A stretch of DNA of 64,000 nucleotides from Nitzschia sp. DOCU1 (taxonomy: Eukaryota > Bacillariophyta > Bacillariophyceae > Bacillariales > Bacillariaceae), in assembly GCA_951394045.1 (NCBI GenBank), contig OX595988.1, forward strand, positions 930,001-994,000, in the 5' to 3' direction. A model generated the notes under the pieces. That model was given only the letters and a program-made list of their open reading frames with translations, was not told the DNA's origin and did no database searches. Positions 39,407-51,644 of the stretch are shown here, one piece after another (the first letter of the stretch is position 1; every line of letters begins with the position of its first letter). The position numbers and the translations under genes were made by a program.

Positions 39407-42400
39407 GAAACGTCGTCGTCGGCAAACCATCATTCTTCGGATAGTACTATGTTGTCATCTGGTCCCATGCAGAATCCTGGTTTTCGAAGGGGCGTCTTCT
39501 GGGCGCTCGGTGTCCGAACCATGGCCGATGCATTGCCGGGTCCACTGCAAATGGTGGTCAACAATGGCAAAATGTCGGCTGCTGTGTTTCTTGGCGGATA
39601 TCTGTTCATGATTGCATTGTGGCTTCCTTTCTGGCTGGTCTCTTTTCTCGTTACGGAGATGGGAGTGTATGCTATGATGGTTGGCGTTGTCTTCATGGTC
39701 GGACGAGGAATCATTCGAATGATTGCCTTTCCTGGATCTTCCAATGTGAGTAGACTTGGATCGTCGTGGAAGATTCGCTTTTCTTTTGTGCCCAGATAGC
39801 TAATGTTCGTCTTTTGCAGCGGGTCTCGTCGGAGATTGAAAAAGAGTTTGCAAAGTATTCGGTCAAGATGATTGTCAATTCGGCAAATACTCTAATTGAC
39901 TTGGCGGCAGCCATCAATGCTGCTGGAAAAGGGGACGAGGCGTCGGCTACCTTTTACGAGATTGCTACACTGTGGAAACGATCAAAATCTTACCGTGATC
40001 GAGTGCTCGGTGTCTATACAGACGTCTTGAGTTATATATTGAATGATGGCCAGCAAACATCGAGTGGTTCGGCTCCTGATCTGACAAAATTTGGCAACAA
40101 TCGCCTCACAGGTGACATTGGAGACCTTTCGGGCTTGACGGTAAGTCTTTTGTTGATATTCTCAATTCGGAGGCTCCTATTCTAATCTAGCCTTGTCGTA
40201 GGTTCAAGCACAAACGGATGGCAGGCTGCTTCTCGAAAAGTTGTTGTTTGTGCTTGGCGAGATGGATCGATTGGAGGCTCAGGCGAAGCCCATTCTGGAG
40301 AGTACAAACGGAAAGTCGCAACCATTATCCCCTTCACTCATGATCACTGCAAATTCGTTAGGAATTGCTGCAAGTGAACTCCGTGATTTCGTAGGCTCCC
40401 TAAAGCCGGTGCCCGCCGACGGCTCGGGGTCCGACAGCGACGATGAAGGGGATCTGTCAACGGACAATGTTCGACGGCGATTTGAGGAACAAAGTGGAAC
40501 TTTGATGGATTCTGTGCGAAGTGGCTTGTCCTCCATCCTTCCAATGCTGGATCCACCGCTGCACACTTGTATCTTTGGTTTTGATGTGCAGAGAGGTTGC
40601 ATGTTGTCGAGGTATCGGGGAGCACAGCAGCTTTGGGTCCAACGCAAAGATGGTGGTATGATTGATGTCATTCGTATTCCAGCAAAATCAACGGAGAACT
40701 CGCCCCTGCAACGCGGTACAAAAGCCGTCCTGTATTGCAATCCAAATGCTGGCCTGATCGAAGTGGCGGCAGGAATGAGTTTAGCCGGTGGCAATATTGA
40801 CCCGGAAGGTGCTGTCAACGAAGCATGCTGGTCGGACTTTTACACCAACCTCGGCTTTGACGTATATTTGTTCAATTACGCTGGATTCGGCAGGAGTTAT
40901 GGTGCTGGCTTTTGTGGGATCGGAAAGCGCGGAGGCGAAGAGCCCTACATCGACGGTGCGGTTGGACGCATTCGCAGAATCCTTCACGCCACCTTTTGTG
41001 GATTCCAGGTATGTCTCAGCAGCAACGAGTACACGCCCACCTGATATTCTATCCATTTCCTCTCACACTATCAATTGACCCAGCCCACGCCCGACACGCT
41101 TCGCGCCGACGGCGAAGCGGTAGGATCCCACATCATATCGAATTTGGGTGTCGAAACACTCGTCGTCCACGGCGAAAGTATCGGTGGTGTTGCAGCTTCA
41201 GCTACAGCACGACAACTATCGCAATCGTCTTTCACGCGCGACAAAATGTCGCTTCTCATCTGTGACAGAACGTTTTGCAACCTGGAAGCAGTCGCTCAAA
41301 GACTTGTCGGAGGTTGGTCTGGCTACGCGATTAGGATGTTGGCTCCGTTCTGGTCGACTGATGTTGCGAATGATTTCATTGCAGCTGCGTGTCCAAAAGT
41401 CGTTGCCAATGATTCCGCCGATGTTATCATCTTTGATTCTGCGTCTCTGAAAGCTGGTATTGCCGTTTGGAAAGAAATATATCGTGGCGCAGCGCCAACG
41501 AAACGAGTTGGTTGGATGATGGAGGCTCCGATCCAATATCGAATGGCAGTGGACTACGAGAACGTGCCAGTGAATGGTGAGTGCAATCTGTCGTTCGTCA
41601 ACAATACTTTTGTTCCCTTGGGTCTCACGTCGACTTCAGCGTCGCGATATGTTCCGCCGTCGGCTGCTAGGCTCACGCCGCCGGTGTGGCCTGCGGACAA
41701 GCACATATCACTAGAAGAAGGATTTCACTTTGCCGCTTGCGTAAAGCGAATCGGTAAATTGGCGTCGATCGAAAAAAAGAAGTATGTTACGACCGATGCA
41801 GAGGCTGCCATGCGTGGCGTTGAATGTTCCTCGCCCATTTTCCAGGTTTGGAAGTATCTTGGAACATGTGAAGGCTTGTGCGGCGCGGCCCTAGGAATGG
41901 CAGTGCGAGGGGGGTATGATGTCACTCTGGCGTGGCTTTGTTGCACGTTGACCTTCGGAGGACAAACCGTGATAGAAGGCATGGAACATCGACACAATTG
42001 GACTGAAGAACAAGCAAGCACGTCGTTGGGTCGTCTCGGCCCGGTGGTGCCCGCAGATTTCGACTGTCGACCACCCGGCTACGAGAGCCAGGAGTCTGAA
42101 ACGACCGTCCACCCAAAACCCGCTCCGGAAGTATTGGATAATATGCAGAAAATCCTGCAAGAGAATCCGAATGATGATATTCTTTCCAATGGTACGTTTT
42201 CTATCCAACAAACAACTCGGGAAAGACCTGTCGTGACCTGTGTTAATGAGTTTGTCTCTGTTTTGCCAACAGTGAGTCACGAACTAGGCTTCGTCATTGG
42301 AACTCTGCAATATATCGTTGCTCGACTGGGCTCTCCTGCGAACATTGAAGCAAGTTGGAAGGATCGACATCTTCAGTCCAGCGGCCATGCAGTGGTTGGG

Positions 42401-42505
42401 TCTTTTCTGAATCTTCATTGTGGCCACAACAATCCATTTTCGGCTGGGGAGAAGAAGCGATTGCGTTCGCTTGTGCTCCAAGCGACGTCAAGAGGTCGCA
42501 GCTAG
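39407..42505 (+). CDS. ABHD16-like alpha/beta serine hydrolase, membrane-anchored (four exons)
   Basis: Exons to 39745, then 39820-40140, 40202-41008 and 41084-42505, all joined between codons with GT-AG borders. From the first in-frame ATG (39407) it has 962 residues; coding probably extends upstream. Two adjacent hydrophobic helices lie near residues 60-110. The hydrolase domain contains CNPNAGLIEVAAGM, NYAGFGRSYG and LVVHGESIGG with the nucleophile Ser, and a late NLHCGHNNPF that may supply the His. The NAG/GFGRS/GxSxGG arrangement resembles ABHD16 (BAT5) phosphatidylserine lipases. The region near residue 320 has an acidic insert (GSDSDDEGDL). It probably acts on lipids at an internal membrane. 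Confidence 0.7.
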
Positions 42506-43189
42506 TTTGAATCTGACTCTCCTGCACTAGTAGCGTCAGACGTTTCAGTTGAGACTAGAATATTTGCGTACAACACTATGTTTTATAGTGCAGTAGAGGG
42601 CATCGCTACATTACAAAAGAGGTTCTGCGGCTCGCCTCTTCCAGATAGCACATTGTTTCAACTCAGAAGTTCATCTACTGTAGATAAGTAGTAAGGTAGT
42701 ATCAGAGAAGTGGCAATCCCCGTTTTGGAGCAAGACGTTTTAGTGTACTATCAGGCAGATCGGGGACTTGCAGTCTACCAGGTACGTGAGTTCGTTCTAT
42801 CGGTCGGAGAGTATGTAACATACACCTTGAAATACTTACTGGTATCGAAAAGCAACAGCGAACCGGTAGACAAAACAAACAGTGAACCGGCAAGAAGGCG
42901 TTGGCGCTTCTTGTCATCTAACTCATTTAAGGAGAGGCATATATTTTATTAAATCTAAATATCCCAAACACATAAGATGTTGAGGCATGCTATGGCATTT
43001 CGCCCAAGATACTGCGGCATTTCACCGGTCATAATCGGTCCACTCCAAACTGCGTGGGTCAATGTATGTGTCGGAGCAGCCATTTTGTTGGTGGTGAAGA
43101 AATGAAGAACCTCAAAAGGTCACAATACCCTGCAGGGTAGTCATTGACATCGGTATCGCATCTCTACCAACGTAGACTCATCAACCATA
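42506..43189. other. intergenic region, no gene seen
   Basis: 684 bp between two plus-strand genes; contains TACCAGGTAC at 42776-42785. A short frame starting with GTG near 42710 is not convincing. Confidence 0.35.
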
Positions 43190-45465
43190 ATGCTGGCCCA
43201 CGAAGATGAGGACCCAAATGATTCCAAGCCCTCGTTTTTGGACCCAAAGGACATCGCAGAGCTTGAAGAGAAGGCAAGGGAAAGGGAAACGAGACAAGAG
43301 GCTGAGAGGATGTCAGCACGTTCGAAACCATCCAAATCGGCGCTTCCCGGTGGACAACAGAAGACAAGTCCTGCACAGGGGGAACATTTAGCGCAGATGT
43401 CGAAATACTGGAGCCAAGAGTTCCAAGGTCAAAGCTCGTCGCGTCTAAACGCTGAAGATGCTGCTGGCAACGATGCAGCAGAAAAGGAAAAGAGCATGCC
43501 CATCCCACAAGCAACGGTGACTCCAAGGACGAGTGTATCCTACCCGTCAAAGACTGACAATAACAAGGGTAAGACCAATCTCGGAAGGCATCGCAGAACT
43601 AGGAATTCAAAGGCGCCGACCGCAGCAGATACGAATGGAACTGGCGTTGAAAGAAAACCTGTCAAAATGTCTATCGAAGATGAAAAGAAAAGCACCATGT
43701 CTAGCTCAGAAAAGTCAATGGCACCAACTTCAAGTGAGTCCTATCCAGCACAAAGTGATAACTACAAGGCAGGAACCCGGCTTGCAAAGGTTCGTAAAGG
43801 TGTTTCTTCTGCCAGCAAGGCCTCTGGAGAAACTAGTAATCGAACCCTTGTCGAACCAACGACTCTTGAACGAGTTTGCGATCGGCCCGGGGCATTTTCA
43901 TACGCAGGTCCAGGGGCAAGCGATGATGGAAATGATGATGAGTTCGATGAGTTCCCCGGAGACGAAGTAATGCCAGGCGAGCAGGTGCCCGAGAACCCTG
44001 GCATGATGGCAGAGACTGATGTCGAAGCCACCATGGTGTCAGATGCGGAGAAAATATATGTTGCAGAGGACACAAAGCACGACACGTACCGTCGAAACTT
44101 GCTAATCATTATGATTATTGGTGTCTTGGTCATTGCAGGCGCTGTCGCTGCAATGGCCATTTTGCTTCCCGAAGATGAGGATGATGAAAATCTTGGACCA
44201 TGTGATGTCCCCATTGAAATGCAACCGGTGGCCCGCCGATGTAATTGTACTGGGAGCACCATGGGTTTCTACGATACGCTGAGCATTGTTGGAAAAGAAG
44301 CTTACGCAAAGCAAAAGAACTTTCTTCTGGAGAATGAATTTTACGGCCCGAATATCACCGATGACACAGATAGCTGCGACGTGGACAATCTCAACTTGTT
44401 GATCGCAGCGAATATTTCAGAGATGAGTGAGCGCGGAGTCGCGTTTTGGAACCTATCAGCACCAGTCTTTCAGTTGTCGGTTCATACTCTTATTGATATG
44501 TATTTAACGATGGGAGGACTGTGGTGGAAAGAAACCGATGACTGGTTGACTGATGAAATCTGCAGCTGGTACGGCCTCCTTTGTTCGTTCCAGGAGATCG
44601 TCGAGGAATTTGAAATGCCGGAGGTAAGCATTTATATACTTGTGACCTGCAACTTCGATACGCGAGCCGCTGCTTACGAGCCGTTTTGGTCTTTAGAATG
44701 AACTTAGTGGCACGCTACAGACACATCTTGGCCTTTTGGGCACAGTGCGTAGACTTGTGATCTTTGACAATGACGATGTAGGGGGAACCATCCCCACTGA
44801 AATTGGACAGTTAACGGAGCTCGTAAGTCCACTCACATTGTTGACAAACGATTCATGATATCTATCACTCAACGGCGTGTCTTCTTCTGTGATGATACTA
44901 GCGTGAATTGACTCTGAAGGAACTAGCCCTCACGGGAACAATCCCCGATGAGTTCGGCGATTTCCAGAAAATCGACGGAATCGACTTGAGCGAAAATATG
45001 TTGTCGGGGACCTTGCCAGATTCGCTCTTTGACTCGGAACATTTGCGTTTCCTTCGGTTGTCTGCGAACAACCTCCGTGGAACGATATCATCAAACATTT
45101 TTAATGCTACCCGCCTGATTCAGCTGGATCTTGCCGAGAACGAGTTCAGCGGGACTCTCCCATCTGAGATTGCTCAGTTAACGCACCTCGAAATTCTGAG
45201 TTTGAGCGACAATATGTTCACGGGTCCAATCCCCGCGTTCCTTGGCGAAATGCAGCATTTGTCGTTGGTGTTTCTTCATGGCAGTGGCCTTGATCAGGAC
45301 AGCATACCTGAAACTTTCTGCACATCTGCAAGACACCGATCGATCATCGTCGATTGTCCGGATGACAAGCTCCCAAGCTGCGCCTGCTGCAGCCGGACGG
45401 ACCACAGCGTCCAGGTCCACATTGTATGCGAATCTGATTTGGCAGAAGAAGGCGAGGGGGGCTAA
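43190..45465 (+). CDS. single-pass transmembrane leucine-rich-repeat protein (three exons)
   Basis: Exons 43190-44623, 44697-44822 and 44902-45465; 707 residues. Residues 1-300 are a long charged, disordered cytosolic region (Ser/Lys/Glu). One transmembrane helix at about 306-327 (LLIIMIIGVLVIAGAVAAMA) follows. Then comes a Cys-bearing ectodomain with WWKETDDWLTDEICSWYGLL, as in plant LRRNT caps. At least six plant-type LRRs follow, for example LTGTIPDEFGDFQKIDGIDL, LSGTLPDSL and FTGPIPAFLGEM. A Cys-rich cap (CACCS) closes the repeats. It looks like a receptor-type protein without a kinase, a layout frequent in pennate diatoms. Ligand unknown. Confidence 0.88.
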
Positions 45466-46084
45466 TAACGACGATAGATCCAATTGAGGCAACCCTGAGA
45501 CGGAGAATCTTTGTTCATGCGTCTTGGCAGCTTCTTTTCTTGGGAGACGACCTGCGAAGAATATGGATTATAAGACTGGTTGTATGTAGTAAGCAACTAT
45601 GTAGGTAGCGTAGAGCATTTACAGGGATTTGTCATACGGACATCGGTATAGATGATGCCGTCTCTTTGCTTTCTGAAGGCAGATCTGTCAACGTGAAAGA
45701 ATAGAGGTCAGGAGCGAAAGTCTTCAATAGCACAGGAAAGCAGCGGTCGAATGAGTCGGTGTTTGAACCGATCCCGGCGAAATGAGAGCTTTCGGCTAAT
45801 AAGAAGGATTTTTGGCGAACAGAATCCAGTGAGAATACCGTGGTATTTTCGCTTCGGTAATACCTGGTACGTGTTCGACTGTACTGTCTGGCTGTACGAT
45901 ACCATAGCAGAGACAGGTATTACCAGGAATACGACGTGCAGTCCCAAAGAGTGAATTGCCGCAATGAAGTCTTGCCAAAACTTTCTCGAGCTCAATCGAC
46001 AACGCTTTTCGTTGTTCCTATTTCCCTTCTCCCTGATCGATGAAATGAAGCTAGAGAAGAGATAGAGCACAGTGTGGTTCCAAG
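45466..46084. other. intergenic region with an 11-bp inverted repeat
   Basis: GGTAATACCTG (45856-45866) and CAGGTATTACC (45914-45924) are perfect reverse complements 47 bp apart, and the first overlaps TACCTGGTAC. No gene seen. Confidence 0.5.
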
Positions 46085-47706
46085 ATGACGGACCAGGAGG
46101 AGTACAACCCTAACATTACTACGCTGGACGATGACCAAGAAATTGTAATGAGCATCCTGAGCGCCGTATCAGGATCTCTTTCGTTGATTGGAAGCAGTCT
46201 GATTGTGTATCGGGTCTTTAAGAATCGTGGTGATACGACACCATATGATCGTTTAATGCTTTGTTTAAGCATTTGCGACGTTATTTCGTCTTTATCGTTT
46301 GGTGTCGGACCGGTCATGCTGCCAGCAGATTCTTCGCCTCGGCCCTGGGCTTCCGGAAACGACAAATCCTGCTCAGCCCTTGGCGCCATGACGCAGTTTT
46401 CCTTTGCTGCTGTATGGTTAGTGTGCACAAAAGTTCAACTTGAAATCCTCGTCCGCTCCCTCTCACTTGTCTCTATCCTTTTTTTAAGGTACAATGGTCT
46501 TTTAAGCATCTACTATCTCTTGACGGTGCGATTCGGAGTCAGGCGGAAAGTGTTTGCCAAAAAGTATGAGCGACCCATGCACATCCTTTCAATGGCATTT
46601 TTCATATCGACTTCAGTGTCCGGTCTGATAATTGGGTTGTATAGCGAGCTGGAAATCACTCAAGGATGCTGGATCGGGCAATATCCTGCAGATTGTGAGG
46701 CCTTGGGCACTTGTAGAGGAACCTGGATTGGGTGGATATTCGGCGGCTTCCCTTTCGTGTTTACCTTCTTGAGCTTGCCTGTGAACAATATTGTTATATT
46801 CTTGTATGTTCGAAGGCGACTGGGACCAACCAATACCGCGGGTTCACCAATAGCGGATGGACGTGACAAAGCACAAACACAAAGGATGGAAGCGCAGCAT
46901 CTGAGAATACGAGAGGTCGCTTCGCAAGGATTTCTCTACGTCATGTGCTTCTATGTATGTTATACACCAGCATTTATAATCCGTGTCCTCGAGGGCTTGG
47001 GTATGAATGGAGAGAAGGAATCCGACATCTATCCCGTACTCGTGCTGAATTCACTGCTGTTGCCACTGCAAGGATTTCTCAACGTCTTGTAAGTCATCGT
47101 TTCGATTGATATCATTTCCACAACCTCCGTCGTGTCCTCAACGCAATCGCCGCCTCCGTCTATATTTGTCCCATGTGTAGCATATACTCACGGCCAAATT
47201 ACATTCGCGTCCGCAACGCCTTTCCCGAACAAAATAAGCTGTGGGTCATTCGACATTGCTTGCTGGAGACGGACATCCCTTCCCTTACCAGCCGGTATTC
47301 TTCACAAACGACTGGGGGGAGACGGTCGGGGACACAGAATGGGGGCAACCCGAAGCAATCGTCTAGGAGAAGCAAGGGATCCTCGGCTGGCTCGTTGTCG
47401 CTGGGCTTTAGTGGTAGCTTGGAAATGGTTTTGGAAGATTCTCAGGAAGACATGTCATCGGATGCGTTTCAGCTTTCGTCCCAGAGAAAGCAACCACCAG
47501 CAGTAGACAACAGCAACAACACTATGCCTGTCGTGATGGAACATGAGCGTCCCATGAGTGAGGAGTCTTCCGCTTCTATCTCAAGCTGGAAAGATAGCTC
47601 GGCCAAAGGCGCTTCTGCAAGTGTGGAAAGCAACGGGGACCTAGAACCCTACCCGCTTGGAGAGTCGAAAAAATTTCGAATGAACATGGATGGCTCGGTC
47701 ACGTGA
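46085..47706 (+). CDS. seven-transmembrane G-protein-coupled receptor (three exons)
   Basis: Exons 46085-46416, 46489-47088 and 47181-47706; 485 residues. The first intron (72 nt) is stop-free and in frame, so the unspliced frame is also open; splicing restores SFAAVWYNGLLSIYYLLTVR. The N-terminus has an N-glycosylation site (NIT). Seven hydrophobic helices can be traced, with a conserved Cys in DKSCSALGAM and another in the second outer loop (QGCWIG). TM6 includes FLYVMCFYVCYTPAF and TM7 ends NVFIYSRPNY, like the NPxxY region. The tail is long and Ser-rich. It resembles cAMP-receptor/Git3-like class receptors rather than rhodopsin proper. Ligand unknown. Confidence 0.85.
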
Positions 47707-48398
47707 GTTTCAGGTGCGTCAAGTCTTATTTCGTTTCCTCTGGTGCTTGGCGTCGAAACTATGGTCAGACTAATCGCCATGACTTGAGAGAATCGCGAAA
47801 GACTGCGTCCACTTGTGCAAGAGGCGCCACTTTAGCTAGCAGCAGTATGTAGGAGTAATTAGTCTTGGACGCCCGAACCCAATGCGAAACGCCGTATTCT
47901 TAATCCAAATAGTGCAAAGTGGCGTTTGGAATGAATAGTTCCGCGCGGCGGCTTGCGCGCTAGTAGTTGGAGTCGTATAGGTCAATCGACTCCCACGTCG
48001 TTGTTTGATGACGTTCTTCCTGATGGCCGGCGCGCCTGTCGGCCCATCAAACGGTTGGAAAGAGAAGAAAAGAAATTTCCACCATGGTGCACCTCTCAAG
48101 AATGGCGTCGTTGTAACTACCGCGCATCAATCTGCCAAACAAGTAGTAATTTGGACTTGGTTGAATGTGCTCAGGCCTTCTTGACACTATCGCTTCTAGC
48201 AGCGAACGCTGAATACCGACGACGTTTGCAAATGGCAAATAACATTTGGCTTACTTCAAATTTGCCCGGTTCGAAATTCTGTCTCTCCCTCTCTGGCTGC
48301 TGTACAATTTCAACACATAACAATCGGAGACGCCACCACTCCAGCCATCCAAATCTCTTGGAAGCAACGATCAAACAAAAGAAGAGACGCCTGCGACT
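47707..48398. other. intergenic region, no gene seen
   Basis: 692 bp between two plus-strand genes. Overlapping short frames on both strands show no family resemblance. Confidence 0.35.
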
Positions 48399-49764
48399 AT
48401 GGGGGTTCCAGATTTTCATCAAACGTCCACAACATTGGGGGCTCAGCACCAACATCCAAAGACGAAGAAGAATGAATTGACCGTGAGCCCGGATGCAATG
48501 GATGACGGTGCAATTGCCGAAATTTGCACAGGAGCCGATGTTTTCGACTGTATGGATGACTGCCTTTTGTTCAGTCTCTTTCGGAACACAACCGTCCTCC
48601 ATGAAAAGGGATACAACTATGGAAAAGGAGAACTCATTGAAGTCAAAGTGACGGTATGTACTACGATTCGAATGCTATCTTGATGTTCTCATATCATCTG
48701 CATCAAGTCTCAAAAGTTGCTCACAATCCTTTTTCCCTATTAGTCGACTCTGATATCGAGAGAAAGTTGTGCCTTTTTCGAGGATGACTATGACGACGAT
48801 TATGATGACGAAGAGCTTGAAAATATCAAGAAGGAGTCGGTGTTTGTCGGTCAGGTGTTCAAGGCGCCACAAGAGTCCTTGAACAATCTGCGAGAAGGTG
48901 ATTTAGTCACTTCGTTACGGAAATGCCCCGTTCGAACGAAATTTGTGAATCTCCCTGTCGACGCTCTTATTTCAATACCTAGTCAGATAGATATGGCGGA
49001 AGCAGCACTGGTTGTTTCAACGTATGCGCCGGCAATGGGTATGTTATTTCATGGAAAGGTAGACAAGGAAAATCGATTCTCGGATGCGTCCTTGAAGGGG
49101 CTAGATATATTGGTGACGGGTGGAGGTACTGCCGAGGCGGATGCAGTTGTGAGCTTGGCCTTGCTGAGTGGAGCAAATCGCGTATTTGTGCTGCAATCCA
49201 AACTTTCAATGGCAACGTGCCACGCCCAGTCGGTGCGAGTAGAGCTAGTGAGTGACAACCCCCACAAGTGGCATCCATTCATTGATCGGTACATGGATGT
49301 GATTGTGGACTTTGAGTACCCAAAGAACTTTGACGCACTGTATGGGATCTTGAAAAGCACGGGGCGATTAGTGTGTCGAAAGCCGACAAACAAATTTGCA
49401 CGCGGGCCTCTCTGTGTTTGTGGTGGATTGCGGTTTGAACTAGCCATGTTGAGTTATCCGTGCGCAAGCATTTATGACCTGGAGCAGCAAATCGAGAATG
49501 AGCATGCCGAAATGGTGGTAAGTTTGTTCGAAGGTTGGTGCATTGAGTATTGTAGCTGGGGATGTTGCTAATGCTTGCTAAAACCGGGTGGATCACTCTT
49601 TTTGACAGCGCGATGTCCGATATCTATTTCGGATGCTCAGCAAACGGCGGATACGGCCCAAAATTGATCGATACATTACACTACGAGATTTGAATGACAT
49701 TCGTGAACACATGCGTCGAAATCCTGGCTCGGGGGCGGTCGTTTGTGAACCATGGCGAGAGTAA
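48399..49764 (+). CDS. MDR-like (zinc-alcohol-dehydrogenase type) NAD(P)-binding protein (three exons)
   Basis: Exons 48399-48653, 48744-49517 and 49609-49764; 394 residues. The N-terminal half is a degenerate GroES-like domain with an acidic insert (EDDYDDDYDDEE). The centre has AEAALVVSTYAPAMGMLF, then LDILVTGGGTAEADAVVSLA and RVFVLQSK, the Rossmann nucleotide-binding unit of medium-chain dehydrogenases. The catalytic zinc ligands of classical alcohol dehydrogenases are not evident, so a quinone-reductase-like or non-catalytic role is more likely. The C-terminus is Arg-rich. Confidence 0.65.
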
Positions 49765-50064
49765 AGCACTAACATAGATAGAGAGATAGCATGGGCCTAC
49801 TAATGCGTCGACGCGATTGCAAGGGAACACTTGTACTAACTCTGGAATACTGCGTAGAGTGTCGACCGTTCAGCTGCTATGTTGCTATCGGTAGTTGTGA
49901 ACGTTTGAGGATCCATGGGCTTAATACTACGGCTAGTCTATTCGAGAGTCCTACTTGACCTAGAGAGAAGGAAACAGTTTCATGAGAATATTGTAGTTAA
50001 AATGTTCTTATGGGTTGTGATCGCCAGTACTAGTAGCATGTTGACCGTGCAATCAACAATATCT

Positions 50065-51644
50065 TTACAACTGCATTGGTTCAGGCCTGCTGCTAGAATC
50101 ACTAACGATTCCAATCCCCCGAGCACCGTCCTTAGCCTTCTGCAATGCAACGTGATCGCAGTTTGCTGCAAGCCAAGGATGTGTCAGGGCTTGCTCCGCA
50201 GTGTATCGGTACTCAATGTTGTAGGAAAGGAGCGTCGAGACAAATGCCATGGCTTCATCCGAGACGTCTCGGAACAACTCGTGAGGAAATGTGTATTCGC
50301 CCTGCACGATAGACGCCTTGATCGCCTCGTCGTTCTTTCCATAGAATGGTGGTGCTCCGCTCAAAAGCATGTAAACAATCACACCCAAACTCCACAGGTC
50401 GCAAGCCTCCGTGTAAGACTTCTTCAATACTTCTGGAGCGACGTAGTACGAAGATCCTACCACTCGGCTTAGCCGTTGGCCGGGGCTAAAGTGAGTAGAA
50501 AGTCCAAAGTCAATCAACTTGAGAGGACTCCAGACATCCTTCCCGGATTCAAGGACCCAGTTCTCGAGCTTGAGGTCACGATGGCAAATGCTACGATTGT
50601 GCAAGAAGGCCACAGCTGAAAGCATTTCAGCGACAGTCTTGGCTGTAAGTATGAAAGTGGAACAAAACATGAGGGTGGTTGCAATGAAAGGTGATGGTAT
50701 CGATGAGTGAGAGTCAACTTACCAGCATATGATTCTGTGACTCCGTGCTTAGGGTGAGTCGTCAGCAAATGGAACAAGTCACCACCTCTTCCGAGCTCTG
50801 TTATTATGAACAGTTCATTGTCCACGCAAAAGACGTCGTACAATCGAATGACATTGTCATGCCCACGCAGTTCCCGAAGGACGTTAACCTCCTCCTGTAA
50901 CTTGGAGATGTACTTGGGGTCGTTTCGAAGCATGACACATTTACATGCAAACTTCTTTCGTTTTCCCGATCGTCCCGAAGAATGACCTTCCGCCTCGCCT
51001 CGCGAAGCAATACATACCTGACCATACGACCCCTTACCGATGACTAAATCTCGGTGAAGCAGATAAGCAGGCCGGCGTTGAGATTGCTCAGAGGGAGGAG
51101 GAGATTCCGAAGTAACCGCAGGGGGCGGAAATGACGGTTGTACTTCCGGTGGCGGGGTCGCCATCGGACGTTGTCCGTAACTCGGACCAGGAGGCGGGGT
51201 GAAATGCTGGTTGGCAGTCATCGCACTGGTAGCCGACGCAGGTCCTTGTCGGGACTGGTAATGGTGTCCCGACGCCTGTGCCTGATATCGGTTTCGACTT
51301 CCTCGCGAATCGGATCCATGAGGCCGATTGCGTTCGTCGGTCTCTTCACGTCCCCTGGAGGAGCGTCCGGTCCGGGCATCGTATTGCTTGGATGGTCCAG
51401 GAGCCTGCCCCTGAAACTGAGGGTGCGGAGCGTATTTCGACCGCTGGCTATGTGGGTTTTCGACGTCCATGGCGAGAGCGGTTTGCGAAGCAGCGTATCC
51501 GACCATAGGTTGTGCGGGTTGAGATCCGTAGGCTGTTGCAGCAGCAGCACCAGGCATCTCCGGTTGATACGGAGGAGGTAGGTGTGAAGAAGTAGAGTGA
51601 CTTTGACTGTAACTTTGGTTTCCCTGTACAAGTCTCTGGTTCAT
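50065..51644 (-). CDS. CAMK-type Ser/Thr protein kinase (two exons)
   Basis: ATG at 51644 (complement); exon 1 is 51644-50723, intron 50722-50643 (80 nt), exon 2 is 50642-50065; 499 residues. Residues 1-190 are disordered and rich in Gln, Pro and Ser. The kinase domain starts VIGKGSYGQV, with ACKC (catalytic Lys), ITELGRGGDLF, HRDLKLENWV, LIDFGLS and YYVAPEVL. It continues GVIVYMLLSGAPPFYGK and ends ALTHPWL. This is the CDPK/CaMK pattern, yet no EF-hands follow the domain; only about 30 residues remain. It may therefore be controlled by the N-terminus or by phosphorylation rather than direct calcium binding. Confidence 0.9.

Noticed and set aside
45708..45800. tRNA-like T-arm (GGTTCAAAC on the minus strand)
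   Set aside because: The loop is one base short and no acceptor or anticodon arm can be paired; no other tRNA candidate was convincing in the window.
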